Origin: Hyphomicrobiales bacterium
GTDB taxonomy: Bacteria; Pseudomonadota; Alphaproteobacteria; Rhizobiales; Rhizobiaceae
Reading direction: 5' to 3'
Assembly: GCA_900470285.1 (NCBI GenBank)
Contig: UCAG01000005.1
Span: 124,001 to 188,000 of the forward strand
DNA length: 64,000 bases
Positions 32,649 to 41,536 of the stretch are shown one piece after another. Position 1 is the stretch's first letter; each line of letters begins with the position of its first letter. The notes under the pieces are model-generated. The model was not told the DNA's origin and did not search any database. It saw nothing but the letters and a program-made list of their open reading frames with translations. Position numbers and translations under genes: made by a program.

Positions 32649-33113
32649 ATGCGTCTTACCAGACAGACCAATTATGCTATTCGGATGCTGATGTATTGTG
32701 CAGCAAATGAAGGCAGTCTCAGCCGTATTGCTGAAATCGCCAAGGCCTATACGGTCTCGGAATTGTTTTTGTTCAAGATTTTGCAGCCGCTCGTTGAAAA
32801 CAACATTGTCACAACAGTACGCGGACGCAATGGCGGCGTGAAACTCGCCCGCCCTGCTGCGGAAATTTCGCTGTTTGATGTGGTGCGTGTGACTGAAGAT
32901 AATTTTGCGATGGCAGAATGCTTCGACAGTGACAGTGAGTGCCCGCTGATTGACAGCTGTGCGCTGAATTCTGCTTTGCGCGAAGCACTGAATGCTTTCT
33001 TCACAGTGCTTGGTAAATACAGCATTCAGGATTTGATTGATGCACGGCCGAATGTACGCAAACTGCTGGGAATTGATGAGCTGGAAGTCCGCGCAATCGC
33101 TGCGGCACACTAG
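32649..33113 (+). CDS. rirA: Rrf2-family iron-responsive regulator RirA
   Basis: 154 residues starting MRLTRQTNYAIRMLMYCAAN, the hallmark N terminus of RirA. A winged helix (SRIAEIAKAYTVSELFLFKILQPL) and wing TVRGRNGGVKLARP are followed by the cluster-binding cysteines 91, 98 and 104 (AMAECFDSDSECPLIDSC). RirA with a [4Fe-4S] cluster represses iron-uptake genes under iron sufficiency by binding IRO boxes. I start at 32649 rather than 32625 because this matches the family N terminus. It lies next to the hmu heme-uptake genes, which carry a candidate IRO box. Confidence 0.95.
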   Translation: MRLTRQTNYAIRMLMYCAANEGSLSRIAEIAKAYTVSELFLFKILQPLVENNIVTTVRGRNGGVKLARPAAEISLFDVVRVTEDNFAMAECFDSDSECPLIDSCALNSALREALNAFFTVLGKYSIQDLIDARPNVRKLLGIDELEVRAIAAAH

Positions 33114-33216
33114 AGTATTTCACAGTCAAGTTGGATCAACTTGACGCCCGTGATAATACGACCAAATAAAGAATCTAGAGCGAGCACTATGATTCAATCT
33201 GGACGTAAACCGCTCT
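33112..33216. repeat. Palindromic intergenic repeats downstream of rirA
   Basis: First unit: AGAGTATTTCAC..., with a core GTCAAGTTG/CAACTTGAC (33125-33133, 33137-33145) nested in TATTTCAC/GTGATAATA. Second unit at 33177-33216: its reverse complement (AGAGCGGTTTACGTCC, then ATTGAATCA) closely resembles the start of the repeat at 62896. Dispersed-repeat family members. Confidence 0.65.
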
Positions 33217-33238
33217 AACTCCGTTTATCCATGAATTT

Positions 33239-33276
33239 AAAAAGCCCTGAAACATCAGTTTCAGGGCTTTTTTATT
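33239..33276. terminator. Bidirectional terminator between rirA and hmuV
   Basis: AAAGCCCTGAAAC (33241-33253) pairs with GTTTCAGGGCTTT (33258-33270) around ATCA, followed by TTTTATTTT. It serves the convergent rirA and hmuTUV transcripts. Confidence 0.85.
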
Positions 33277-34068
33277 TTAACCGAATACCGAATGCGGCAG
33301 CACAAAAGGCTGACCGGCAGGCGGTGCGACACCAACCTGCAGCGGACATTCATAGACCCGCAGCAAACGATCATTGGTCAGTGTGGTTGCGACAGAGCCA
33401 CTGGCATCTATTTCACCATTATGCACCATCACAACATGATCTGCATAAAGGGCTGTCAGATTAAGATCGTGCAGAATCGTAATGACGCCGCCGCCTTTGG
33501 CCGCAAAATTACGGGCAATATCCATCACCACAATCTGATGGCGGATATCAAGACTGGAGACCGGTTCATCCAGCAGCAGGAAGCGTGGCTGACCATCGAG
33601 CACCGGTTTCCATACCTGGCACAGCACGCGCGCGAGTTGCGTGCGCTGTTGTTCTCCGCCGGAAAGCTCCTGATAATAACGACCGCCGAAACCGCTCAGA
33701 TCGACCAGCTCCAATGCCTGATCCGGCAAACGGATTTCTTCCGCTGCCGTCAGGCCGGAACGGCCGCCTGTCAGGCCGAGATTAACAATCTCACGCACCG
33801 TAAACGGAAAGGACAAAGCGCTGTTCTGAGGAAGCACTGCACGGCGTTCAGCCATTTGCCAGGGCTTATAGGTTTCAAACAATGCGCCATCAAGCAGCGC
33901 CTGCCCCGTATAAGGCAGATCGCCGGAAAGCGCACGGATCAGCGTAGTCTTGCCGGAGCCGTTCGGCCCGACAATGGCTGTCACCTCACCGGGTTTAGCT
34001 GAGATATTGACATTTTTCAGAATGGTTTTGCCGCTAAGCTGAACGGCCAGATTTTTTGTTTCTATCAT
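33277..34068 (-). CDS. hmuV: Heme ABC transporter ATP-binding protein
   Basis: 263 residues with Walker A GPNGSGKTT, Q-loop LPQNSALSF, signature LSGGEQQR, Walker B RFLLLDEP and the H-loop (TILHDLNL). It drives heme import by HmuU. Start 34068 immediately precedes the ABC domain and sits 2 bp after the hmuU stop; the longer frame to 34110 runs into hmuU. It is the last gene of the hmuSTUV series. Confidence 0.93.
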   Translation of the reverse strand: MIETKNLAVQLSGKTILKNVNISAKPGEVTAIVGPNGSGKTTLIRALSGDLPYTGQALLDGALFETYKPWQMAERRAVLPQNSALSFPFTVREIVNLGLTGGRSGLTAAEEIRLPDQALELVDLSGFGGRYYQELSGGEQQRTQLARVLCQVWKPVLDGQPRFLLLDEPVSSLDIRHQIVVMDIARNFAAKGGGVITILHDLNLTALYADHVVMVHNGEIDASGSVATTLTNDRLLRVYECPLQVGVAPPAGQPFVLPHSVFG

Positions 34069-34070
34069 GA

Positions 34071-35216
34071 TTATAAGTCCAGCAAACCACGGCGACGCAG
34101 CAAAATCCAAAGGAAGAACGGAGCACCGACAAATGCAGTGACAATGCCGATCGGGATTTCAGCCGGAGCAACAATAGTGCGGCTGACAGCATCCGCCAGC
34201 AGCAGCATCGAAGCACCTAGCAATGCAGAGGCAGGCAGCAAATAGCGGTGATCGGGCCCGATGGAAAGACGCAGCAAATGCGGCACAACAATACCGACAA
34301 AACCGATGCCGCCACTGACTGCAACCGAAGCGCCTGTGGCTGCGGCCACAAGAATGATTGCTACGTTTTTAATACGCTGAATTGGCAAGCCCAGATGATT
34401 GGCTGTCGCCTCCCCCAGAGCCAGAGCATTCAATCCGCGCGCCAGAAACGGAGCGGCAAACAATGTCAGCGCAATAATCGGTCCGGCAGTGAGGATTTTA
34501 ATCCATGTGGCACCGGCCAGCGAACCCATCCCCCAGAAGGTGAGATCACGCAGCTGTCTGTCATCCGCAATATAAACCAGCACCCCGCTGAAAGCGCCGG
34601 TCATAGCGCCAAGCGCAATACCGGCAAGCAGCATTGTGGCAATTGAAGTTCTGCCTCTGCGCGTGGCAACACGGTACAGGATCAATGTTGTAGTCAGACC
34701 ACCGATAAATGCTGCCAGCGGCAATGTATACATGCCGAAAAATCCGAGTACCGGTGCAAGGAAAGTGCTGCCCAAAACAATAACGACAATCGCACCAAGG
34801 CCGGCACCGGAAGAAACACCGACCAGTCCCGGATCAGCCAGCGGATTGCGGAACAGACCTTGCATAACCGCACCGGAAACAGCCAGTGACGCACCGATCA
34901 GAATGCCCAGAACAATACGCGGCAGGCGGATATCCATAATGATAATATGATCGCGCTGCGCTGTAATATCATCAGGATTGATCTGTGAGGAGAACAGGGA
35001 TTTCAGCACCGACCAGCTTGATGCCTGCGAAGCACCGGCTGTCAAGCTGAACAATGCAACAGCCACCAACAAAACCGCGAGAAGTGCAATGAGAATACGC
35101 GCCTGACGCGAACGGTCACCTTGCATGACAGCTGCGCCTTTACCGCTCTCAGCAGGCTTTATCGCATTTGAGGATGCCGCGACTGTATTGCGTTTGGCAA
35201 AGTGGGAAGCAGGCAT
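34071..35216 (-). CDS. hmuU: Heme ABC transporter permease
   Basis: About 381 residues, FecCD/BtuC type, with roughly ten membrane segments (ILIALLAVLLVAVALFSL; RIVLGILIGASLAVSGAVMQGLFRNPLADPGLVGVSSGA; GGIGFVGIVVPHLLRL). The RNPLADPG-G(V/I)SSGA and FVGIVVPH patterns are family hallmarks. The start is uncertain: ATG 35216 is assumed, TTG 35237 and ATG 35126 are alternatives, because the first about 40 residues are poorly conserved in type. It lies between hmuT and hmuV on the same strand. Confidence 0.9.
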   Translation of the reverse strand: MPASHFAKRNTVAASSNAIKPAESGKGAAVMQGDRSRQARILIALLAVLLVAVALFSLTAGASQASSWSVLKSLFSSQINPDDITAQRDHIIIMDIRLPRIVLGILIGASLAVSGAVMQGLFRNPLADPGLVGVSSGAGLGAIVVIVLGSTFLAPVLGFFGMYTLPLAAFIGGLTTTLILYRVATRRGRTSIATMLLAGIALGAMTGAFSGVLVYIADDRQLRDLTFWGMGSLAGATWIKILTAGPIIALTLFAAPFLARGLNALALGEATANHLGLPIQRIKNVAIILVAAATGASVAVSGGIGFVGIVVPHLLRLSIGPDHRYLLPASALLGASMLLLADAVSRTIVAPAEIPIGIVTAFVGAPFFLWILLRRRGLLDL

Positions 35217-35355
35217 ATCGCCAACAGTATCAGTCAAAATCTTATGCTTTCCGTTTCAGCCATGCAGCAGGCAAATCGAAAAGCTGCTGCGAATGTGAAA
35301 TTTGATGAAAACACATTCCGGCAGAAGACAGCTTCTTACCTTTTCAGAATGCGTC

Positions 35356-35387
35356 GCCCGTTGCCGGATAATCTTCCGGCAACGGGC
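35356..35387. promoter_or_regulatory. Strong hairpin between hmuT and hmuU
   Basis: GCCCGTTGCCGGA (35356-35368) pairs perfectly with TCCGGCAACGGGC (35375-35387). On the minus strand no T-run follows, so it may act as an mRNA-stabilising or attenuating element that lowers permease/ATPase synthesis relative to the binding protein. Confidence 0.55.
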
Positions 35388-35404
35388 TGAACTAATTCAA
35401 TGTC

Positions 35405-36349
35405 TTATTGAACAGCCTTGCCATAAAGGCCTTCTGCCAGATCGCGCGCGGCTTCAGCTGCGCGCGGACCAAAGCCAAGCAGATAAAGCCCGTCCATGGC
35501 CAGAATAGCTTTGTTGCGACCTGCCGGTGTGGCAGCCAGCGCCGGATTGGCAAGCAGGTCCGAATAATCATTCGACGCTTTGTCCGGACCGGTATTCATC
35601 AGCAGGATCATGTCCGGAGCAGCTTTATCAAGCGATTCATCGGTCAGCTGTTTGTAGCCCTGAAATTCGTCAATCGCGTTGATGCCGCCGGCCATTTTAA
35701 TCATGCCGTCAGCTGCAGTCTCCCGCCCTGATACCATGAAACGTCCGCCCTGACGGGAAAGAATAAACAGGACACGCTTTTTCTCGGTGATTTTGCTGGT
35801 CGCAGCCTCAACAGCCTTCAGATCAGTGCGGACTTTTTCCGCCAGAGCCGCGGCTTTATCCTGAGCACCTAATGCCTGCCCCACCGCATTGATTTTATTG
35901 GTAATGCCTTCAGCGGTATATTGATCCTGCACAATAATCATCGGCACAGAAGCACGTTTCAGCACATCCATAGTTTCTGCAGGGCCACTGCCTTCAATCA
36001 CCAGCATGGCAGTCGGTGCAACAGACAAAATACCTTCTGATGAAAGCTGACGCATATAGCCGATATCAGGGAGTTTTTTGACTGTTTCCGGATAAATACT
36101 GGTACGGTCGCGGGCAATAAGTTTGTCTTCAAGACCCAGCGCATAGATGATTTCTGTCAGTGCACCGCCAACACTCACCAGCCGTGTTGTATCCGTAAAG
36201 GTTTTGACCTCTTCTGCCTGTGCAGGTGAGATCATACCGGCGACCGGTAAAAGCCCTGTGGTGGCAGAAAGCAGACCGGCAGCAAAAGCTGCAACCAAAC
36301 GATAAGACCTGATCCGGGATGAAAAAAGAGCGCTGCGGGCAAAAGACAT
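35405..36349 (-). CDS. hmuT: Heme ABC transporter periplasmic binding protein
   Basis: 314 residues with an N-terminal signal peptide (SYRLVAAFAAGLLSATTGLLPVAG..AQAEE, about 1-46) and a TroA/BtuF-type binding fold (RLVSVGGALTEIIYALGLEDKLIARDRTSIYPETVKKLPDIGYMRQLSSEGIL). The tyrosine region PDIGYMR resembles the heme-ligand Tyr of PhuT/ShuT (ligand role from family knowledge). It delivers heme to HmuUV and lies downstream of hmuS. Confidence 0.93.
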   Translation of the reverse strand: MSFARSALFSSRIRSYRLVAAFAAGLLSATTGLLPVAGMISPAQAEEVKTFTDTTRLVSVGGALTEIIYALGLEDKLIARDRTSIYPETVKKLPDIGYMRQLSSEGILSVAPTAMLVIEGSGPAETMDVLKRASVPMIIVQDQYTAEGITNKINAVGQALGAQDKAAALAEKVRTDLKAVEAATSKITEKKRVLFILSRQGGRFMVSGRETAADGMIKMAGGINAIDEFQGYKQLTDESLDKAAPDMILLMNTGPDKASNDYSDLLANPALAATPAGRNKAILAMDGLYLLGFGPRAAEAARDLAEGLYGKAVQ

Positions 36350-36490
36350 TGGTCAATCCGAGACTGTTCCGGCCAAAGACAACTATCCTGACCGTCATTG
36401 ATGATATTCACCGCCAAGGGAAACAGCGGGCAACTTTAAAAGTGAACCATGCAGAGCGGCACAAACCACCCTGCATGGCTTTCAGATATT

Positions 36491-37561
36491 TCAGGCTGCG
36501 GCGGAACGTGCCAGACGCGGCAGTGCCTCAACCAGCTCGCGCCAGTCTGTGCGCTCTGCTTCACCTTCGTGACGCTCACCAAAAAACTGGGCAATCATTT
36601 CGCCCTGCTCGTCATAGGCTTCCAGCGATGTCACATGACCGTCTTTGGTAGGCTTACGAACAGCCCAAACGGTGTGAACGTGGTCGGTGCGGAAATGCAT
36701 ATGGAAGGTCGGATCCATAACATTGAGCCACGGACCCATCATTTTGATCTCTTTAACCGGGCCGGTATGGATCTGAATGCAGCCGTTATTGCCGACAAAA
36801 ACCATGATCGGCTGGCCGGTTTCGGAAACCGTATTCATCATGCTTTCAACTGTACCGGCTTCCAGTTCCCAGGCGAATTCTTCACCGGCAAGTTCAACAG
36901 CCTGTTTGCGGCTGACAGCGTAATCACGCAGGATCATCACGAACTGATGCACGTCAGTCATGTTTGTCCAGCGCTCACGGAAGCCGTTTACATCAACTGT
37001 ATCAATGTCTGTCGGCTCTTTTTTCGCTGCAACTTTGGTTTCAACTGTCTGGCTCTGATCGTCCGAGCGCAGCTGAGCAACCAGTGCTTCATAGGCGGCC
37101 AGATCGGACGCATCACGCAGATGGATTTTGTGAACCGCATCACCGGCCTTGTTAAAGAACTGCAATGAGCGGCGGATATTATTTTCGCTGTCAGTTTTCT
37201 CTACAGCGAAACCATAGGCCCAAGCTTTAGGGAAAATACGCAGATCGATCTGCTTGCCGAGCACCAGAGACGCATGCGGTCCGACGGAGACTTTTTCATA
37301 AGGTCCGATTTTTTCGTGCACAACGCTTTCATTGCGGGTAAGCGCCATAACTTCACCAAGGGTGGTTGCGCCGTTCAAAATTGCAGCAATGTCCACATTC
37401 AGGCGAATAGCAGATGTGCCGACATGGGCAGCAACATAATCAGCCTCGGTAATACCATGAGCCTGAGCAAAGTCCCTCTCACGGGATTTCGGATTTTCAC
37501 TGCGCAGACGCAGGATATCTTGCGGTGTCAGGGACTGAGAATGAGTTTGCGTTGCAGTCAT
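36491..37561 (-). CDS. hmuS: Hemin-degrading / heme-trafficking protein
   Basis: 356 residues with the duplicated HemS/ChuX fold: two related halves (about 1-170 and 195-350), each with an F-(F)-(N/G)-x-x-G core (RSLQFFNKAGDAVHKIHLRD; MVFVGNNGCIQIHTGPVKEI). ETDVHQFVMILRDYAVSR-like region precedes the second half. HemS-type proteins receive heme from the transporter and traffic or degrade it in the cytoplasm. It is the first gene of the minus-strand hmu run and divergent from the receptor, with a candidate RirA box between. Confidence 0.93.
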   Translation of the reverse strand: MTATQTHSQSLTPQDILRLRSENPKSRERDFAQAHGITEADYVAAHVGTSAIRLNVDIAAILNGATTLGEVMALTRNESVVHEKIGPYEKVSVGPHASLVLGKQIDLRIFPKAWAYGFAVEKTDSENNIRRSLQFFNKAGDAVHKIHLRDASDLAAYEALVAQLRSDDQSQTVETKVAAKKEPTDIDTVDVNGFRERWTNMTDVHQFVMILRDYAVSRKQAVELAGEEFAWELEAGTVESMMNTVSETGQPIMVFVGNNGCIQIHTGPVKEIKMMGPWLNVMDPTFHMHFRTDHVHTVWAVRKPTKDGHVTSLEAYDEQGEMIAQFFGERHEGEAERTDWRELVEALPRLARSAAA

Positions 37562-38000
37562 TATTATACGCCTGTACCGACCACATCCCCCGGATGCAGT
37601 CTATTAGTGTCATCGTCAAATCCGGCTTTTAACAAAATTACCGGATCAGTTTATCGGCGCCTTCAGGCCCCCGTTGCATCAATGCAACCATCCTGTTTAT
37701 TTTCAGGAAGTTTTCTTGACACAAAATATCATATTAATTATTGGAAGCAATAGTGGACTTTAAACGTCATATTAAAAATCGCGTGATTGTCCATAAAGTT
37801 GTGTGGAAAACAGAAAATATCTGACCTCCGCATAGTACAGAATTGAACCTGCATCAGCCGGATCAGGGAACTCGCAGATCAGTACGAAAAACTGCTGATT
37901 GTTGCTGAGAACATTTTTCCGGTGCAAGCGCCAAGGTTCCGAACGCAATTTAATGCCTTGCTTGCCCCGCCAATGAGCGGCAACGATGCGGAGATTTTAA
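37562..38000. other. 439-bp divergent control region of hmuS and the heme receptor gene
   Basis: No coding sequence. It holds the candidate RirA operator at 37717-37731 overlapping a TTGACA at 37716. About 255 bp separate this from the receptor start, so the receptor mRNA would have a long leader (about 37745-38000). I did not identify a known riboswitch there. Confidence 0.6.
37717..37731. promoter_or_regulatory. Candidate RirA operator (IRO box)
   Basis: TGACACAAAATATCA fits the iron-responsive operator consensus TGA-N9-TCA and is AT-rich inside as usual. It overlaps a -35-like TTGACA, so bound RirA would block polymerase. It lies 155 bp upstream of hmuS and 270 bp upstream of the receptor gene. 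Confidence 0.65.
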
Positions 38001-40118
38001 ATGCAGCAGTCTTCCAACCTCTCCAGATATCTTAAAATCGGTCTCGGCAGCACGGCTATCAGCCTTGTGGTTATGGCTGGCGCAGCCAATGCCCAGCAAG
38101 CACAGGCTCAGACTGCAAAACCGGCTGCGGAAAATGCATCCGGTGATGTGCAGCTCAACACAATCAATGTTAAAACCGTTAATCCTCAGGATATTACATC
38201 CCGTCCGGCACCGGTCAGCACAATCTCCAAAACAGAGATCAAACTGAACGGCCGTGAAAAACTGGATACGGTTCTGCGTGAAACTCCGGGCGTATTCACC
38301 CGTATTAACGGTTCCAATCCGGGTGTTGCGGTCAATATTCGTGGCTTTGAAGGCTCCGGCCGCGTGAATATGATGATCGACGGTGCACCGCAGACTTTCC
38401 GCACCACAGCACATGATGCTCAAGGGTACAGCTATATCGATCCGAACCTGCTGTCCTCCGTTGATATTACCCGCGGTGCAGTGACGACTGAAGGCGGCAG
38501 CGGTCTTGCCGGTAGTGTTAATTTCAAAACACTCGGCGTTGATGACGTATTGATGGAAGGCAAGGACAAAGGCGTTCTCGGCCGTGCATCATGGGGCAGC
38601 AACGGCGTCGGCTTCTCTGAAATGCTTGCCGGTGCGATGCGCGTCAATGAAGTGGGTATTGTTGCCGCTCTCAGCCGCCGCGATTCCAATGATTATAAAA
38701 ACGGTGACGGCATCACCCAGAATAAAACCGGTCAGGAAATGACTTCCGGCCTGTTTAAAACAGAATTCGGATTTGCCGAAGATCACAAGCTGACACTTGG
38801 CGGCGTAATCTATAACAATAAATACGGCACATCGCAGACGAATTTCATGCCTGTGCCGCCGACAATTGACTATGATCTGCTGCTGCAAAATCGTACCTTC
38901 ACAGCCAATTACGTCTACAAGCCTGCGGACAATGACCTGATCGACCTTGCGATCAACGGTTATTTCAACAGCACAAAACTGACCTATGTCGGTGGCAACA
39001 GCCCTACTCTGTCGAGCCTTGGCCGTGAAATTAAAAATGAATCCATCGGCTTCTCGGTTGCCAACACTTCCCGTTTCACAGTCAATGATCTTTATATCGA
39101 CTGGAAATACGGCGTTGAATACAATCATGATAATACCGGTGGTGTGAAAGTCGGCGTTAATCCGGTTGATTCAAGCATGAACCGTGGTGCAGCCTTTACT
39201 CAGGTCGAGTGGAATTACGACCGCCTTCAGGTTCTGACCGGCCTGCGTTATGACTTCTACAAGCTGGACGGTACAGCCGATAGCGGTATTCCGGGCTTTG
39301 AAGATAACGGCATGTATTCCGCCAATCAGTCCAAAGGCTTGTGGAACCCTAAAGTTACACTCGCTTACAATGTAACGGACTGGCTCCAGCCATATGTGAC
39401 CTATTCGCAGTCAATGCGCGCGCCAACATTGCAGGAAACAATGATCGGCGGAACACATCCCGGCGGAACAGCATCCAGCTATGTGCCTAACCCTTATCTC
39501 GCGCCTGAAGAACAGCGTGGCTGGGATATCGGTCTGAACATGAAGCATGATGATCTGATCACTGCAGGCGACACAATCCGTTTCAAAGCCAATTACTTTG
39601 ATATGGATGTCAAAAACTATATCGCGGCGCAGCGTAATACGACTTTCAACAAGCTGCAGTTTGTTAACCTGCCGGGCACATCCCGCGTAAAAGGTTTTGA
39701 ACTCGAAACACATTATAATTCCGATTATGTGTTCGGTAGCCTTTCCTACACCCATAACAAGTCTGACCTGCCGTCTCAGACACCGGGTCTTGGCGCAAGC
39801 CAGTATCTGCCGGATGATGTTTTTGCGGCGACCCTCGGCGGCTACTTCTTTGATAAGAAGCTCTCTGCCGGTGTGAAATATTCGTATGTTTCCAGCGGTC
39901 TGGTTGCTGCAACAGATGCACGGGGCAATCTGCTGCCTCCAACAAAATCCGACTCTTATGATCTGGTAGACATTTTCGCGACCTATAAATTCAATGAAAA
40001 TGTTGACCTGTCCCTCAAAGTCACCAACCTGTTTGATAAAACATACACACCGGCTCTCAGCACATCGGGCTCCGGTCAGGGTCGTACATTCGTTGTCGCC
40101 ACTCAGTTCCAGTTCTGA
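38001..40118 (+). CDS. hmuR: TonB-dependent heme/hemoglobin receptor
   Basis: 705 residues. Signal peptide about 1-31 (SLVVMAGAANAQ), a TonB-dependent plug (TRPAPVSTISKTEI..LRETPGVFTRINGSNPGVAVNIRGFEG; GAVTTEGGSGLAGSVNFKT), and a 22-strand-type barrel ending in the aromatic TQFQF. Variants of the FRAP and NPNL heme-receptor motifs are visible (SMRAPTLQE and VPNPYLAPEEQRGWDIG). It transports heme across the outer membrane with TonB energy. Brucella equivalents are called bhuA. Divergent from hmuSTUV and followed by a clean terminator. Confidence 0.92.
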   Translation: MQQSSNLSRYLKIGLGSTAISLVVMAGAANAQQAQAQTAKPAAENASGDVQLNTINVKTVNPQDITSRPAPVSTISKTEIKLNGREKLDTVLRETPGVFTRINGSNPGVAVNIRGFEGSGRVNMMIDGAPQTFRTTAHDAQGYSYIDPNLLSSVDITRGAVTTEGGSGLAGSVNFKTLGVDDVLMEGKDKGVLGRASWGSNGVGFSEMLAGAMRVNEVGIVAALSRRDSNDYKNGDGITQNKTGQEMTSGLFKTEFGFAEDHKLTLGGVIYNNKYGTSQTNFMPVPPTIDYDLLLQNRTFTANYVYKPADNDLIDLAINGYFNSTKLTYVGGNSPTLSSLGREIKNESIGFSVANTSRFTVNDLYIDWKYGVEYNHDNTGGVKVGVNPVDSSMNRGAAFTQVEWNYDRLQVLTGLRYDFYKLDGTADSGIPGFEDNGMYSANQSKGLWNPKVTLAYNVTDWLQPYVTYSQSMRAPTLQETMIGGTHPGGTASSYVPNPYLAPEEQRGWDIGLNMKHDDLITAGDTIRFKANYFDMDVKNYIAAQRNTTFNKLQFVNLPGTSRVKGFELETHYNSDYVFGSLSYTHNKSDLPSQTPGLGASQYLPDDVFAATLGGYFFDKKLSAGVKYSYVSSGLVAATDARGNLLPPTKSDSYDLVDIFATYKFNENVDLSLKVTNLFDKTYTPALSTSGSGQGRTFVVATQFQF

Positions 40119-40145
40119 GTTGAACCGGACATAGAAGATGATGCA

Positions 40146-40175
40146 GCGCGCCCTTCGGGGCGCGTTGTTTTTTTC
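40146..40175 (+). terminator. Rho-independent terminator of the heme receptor gene
   Basis: CGCGCCC-TTCG-GGGCGCG (40147-40164) with a stable UUCG tetraloop, followed by TTGTTTTTTT. Confidence 0.92.
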
Positions 40176-40307
40176 AAAATCCTGTTGAAATTCCGTTTTT
40201 ATACGCAGTGTGACAACACGCCACAGCGGTATGATTTTACCACAAATAGTCTGTTTTGCGGTTTTTCCGCACCGAATAGTTCAATTAATATGGGTATTTA
40301 ACTCAGG

Positions 40308-40324
40308 TTTAAAATCATTCTAAA
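40308..40324. promoter_or_regulatory. Irr-box (ICE)-like motif 1 upstream of bfd-bfr
   Basis: TTTAAAATCATTCTAAA matches TTTAGAA-N3-TTCTAAA with one mismatch. It starts 302 bp before bfd. In relatives, bacterioferritin genes are Irr-regulated through ICE motifs. Confidence 0.7.
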
Positions 40325-40333
40325 TTGTTGATT

Positions 40334-40350
40334 TTTAGAATGGTTTTAAT
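40334..40350. promoter_or_regulatory. Irr-box (ICE)-like motif 2 upstream of bfd-bfr
   Basis: TTTAGAATGGTTTTAAT: perfect left arm and a weaker right arm. It is spaced 26 bp centre to centre from motif 1, so two Irr dimers could bind side by side. Confidence 0.6.
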
Positions 40351-40451
40351 CTGCATGATTTGACAAGCCCGCCTCTGTGAAGCATTAGAAAATCAAACAG
40401 CTACAGTGCAACTTTAAATGTTTGGCCTTGACCCATTCATTTGGAGGAATG

Positions 40452-40616
40452 ATGAATAAGTATAATTTTATGAATGCAGCCAAGGTTGCTTTCTTTTTCA
40501 GCGACCAGGATGAAAATCAGAACATGATTTCTTCAGGTCATTTGCATATTTCAAATTCATTTTCCGTATTTTCCGGTTTAAACACCGTTTTTTCTATGCA
40601 TGGTGCAGCATGCTAG
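40452..40616 (+). CDS. Possible small upstream ORF coupled to bfd
   Basis: 54 codons (MNKYNFMNAAKVAFFFSDQD...) starting at ATG 40452, or at ATG 40449 directly before. GGAGG at 40443-40447 is the best Shine-Dalgarno in this leader. The TAG stop overlaps the bfd ATG (ATGCTAG), which would couple its translation to bfd. The peptide has no recognised motif. It could be a leader peptide or merely the bfd leader; a further in-frame start at 40422 lacks a ribosome site. Confidence 0.4.
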   Translation: MNKYNFMNAAKVAFFFSDQDENQNMISSGHLHISNSFSVFSGLNTVFSMHGAAC

Positions 40617-40921
40617 TCTGCCATTGCAATGTTATTACTGCCAAAGAAATCGAAAATACTATCATCCAGATGCTGGATGAAGATTGCTGGCAATTGATTG
40701 TTCCTGCCAAGGTCTACCATGCTATGAAGAAGCGTGGACGGTGCTGCGGCTGCTTCCCAAATGTTGTTGAAACGATCATAAGAGTGACTGAAGAATATCA
40801 TCTTCGGCGCGAGCACAATGATTCTGAGTTCATTGTCTATATTGATCGCGTTCGTGCGTTACGTGAACAATTCGGGAGCAAATGGAATGAAGGGCGACAA
40901 AAAGGTCATCGAGCGGCTTAA
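40610..40921 (+). CDS. bfd: Bacterioferritin-associated ferredoxin-like protein
   Basis: 103 residues with the BFD/(2Fe-2S) pattern: Cys4, Cys6 (MLVCHCN), Cys45 and Cys48 (RGRCCGCFP) around VYHAMKKRG. Bfd reduces the bacterioferritin core to release iron. Its C-terminal tail ([19 protein letters not shown]) is longer than in enteric Bfd (64 aa). It overlaps bfr by 35 bp and is preceded by two ICE-like motifs and a coupled small ORF. Confidence 0.88.
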   Translation: MLVCHCNVITAKEIENTIIQMLDEDCWQLIVPAKVYHAMKKRGRCCGCFPNVVETIIRVTEEYHLRREHNDSEFIVYIDRVRALREQFGSKWNEGRQKGHRAA

Positions 40922-41372
40922 CGAGGCACTTTTCCTCGAACTCGGTGCAGTAAACCAATACTGGCTGCATTACCGTCTCCTGTCTGACTGGGGTTACACC
41001 CGTCTGGCGAAAAAGGAACGCGAAGAGTCGATTGAAGAAATGCAGCATGCAGACCGCCTCATCGACCGCATCATTTTCCTTGAAGGCCATCCGAACCTGC
41101 AGACTGTTGCGCCGCTGCGCATTGGTCAGACCGTGAAAGAAGTTCTGGAAGCCGATCTGGCCGGTGAATATGACGCCCGCGCCTCTTACAAAAAATCCCG
41201 CGAAATCTGTGATGAAGCCGGTGACTATGTCAGCCGTCAGCTTTTTGACGAATTGCTGAAAGATGAGGAAGGCCATATCGACTTCCTCGAAACCCAGCTC
41301 GAATTGCTCGGCAAAATCGGCGAAGAACGCTACGGCATGCTCAATGCCGCACCGGCAGATGCTGCTGAATAA
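40887..41372 (+). CDS. bfr: Bacterioferritin
   Basis: 161 residues, standard Bfr length. Ferroxidase ligands are visible: Glu18 ([11 protein letters not shown]), Glu51 and His54 ([11 protein letters not shown]), Glu in [11 protein letters not shown] and Glu/His in [10 protein letters not shown]. The Met in EEMQHAD is at the heme-ligand position. It stores iron as a 24-subunit shell. The start at 40887 gives the family N terminus [15 protein letters not shown] and lies inside the end of bfd. A terminator follows. Confidence 0.96.
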   Translation: MKGDKKVIERLNEALFLELGAVNQYWLHYRLLSDWGYTRLAKKEREESIEEMQHADRLIDRIIFLEGHPNLQTVAPLRIGQTVKEVLEADLAGEYDARASYKKSREICDEAGDYVSRQLFDELLKDEEGHIDFLETQLELLGKIGEERYGMLNAAPADAAE

Positions 41373-41393
41373 ATTCGTTTTTACGATTAGAAT

Positions 41394-41424
41394 GAAAGGC
41401 TCCGCTCTGCGGAGCCTTTTTTAT
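41394..41424 (+). terminator. Rho-independent terminator of bfd-bfr
   Basis: AAAGGCTCCGC and GCGGAGCCTTT around TCT, followed by TTTTATT. Its GC core is the same as the terminator at 42011. Confidence 0.9.
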
Positions 41425-41536
41425 TGCCGGATACACGTCGCACCAGCCTTATAAAACAGAATTTGAAAAGCAGAATTGCAGTGTTTCTGAATTCCATCTG
41501 CAATTTAATCCTCCTGTTATTTACAGGAGACTCTCT

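Noticed and set aside
36449-37168. 239-codon plus-strand frame
   Set aside because: Antisense to hmuS.
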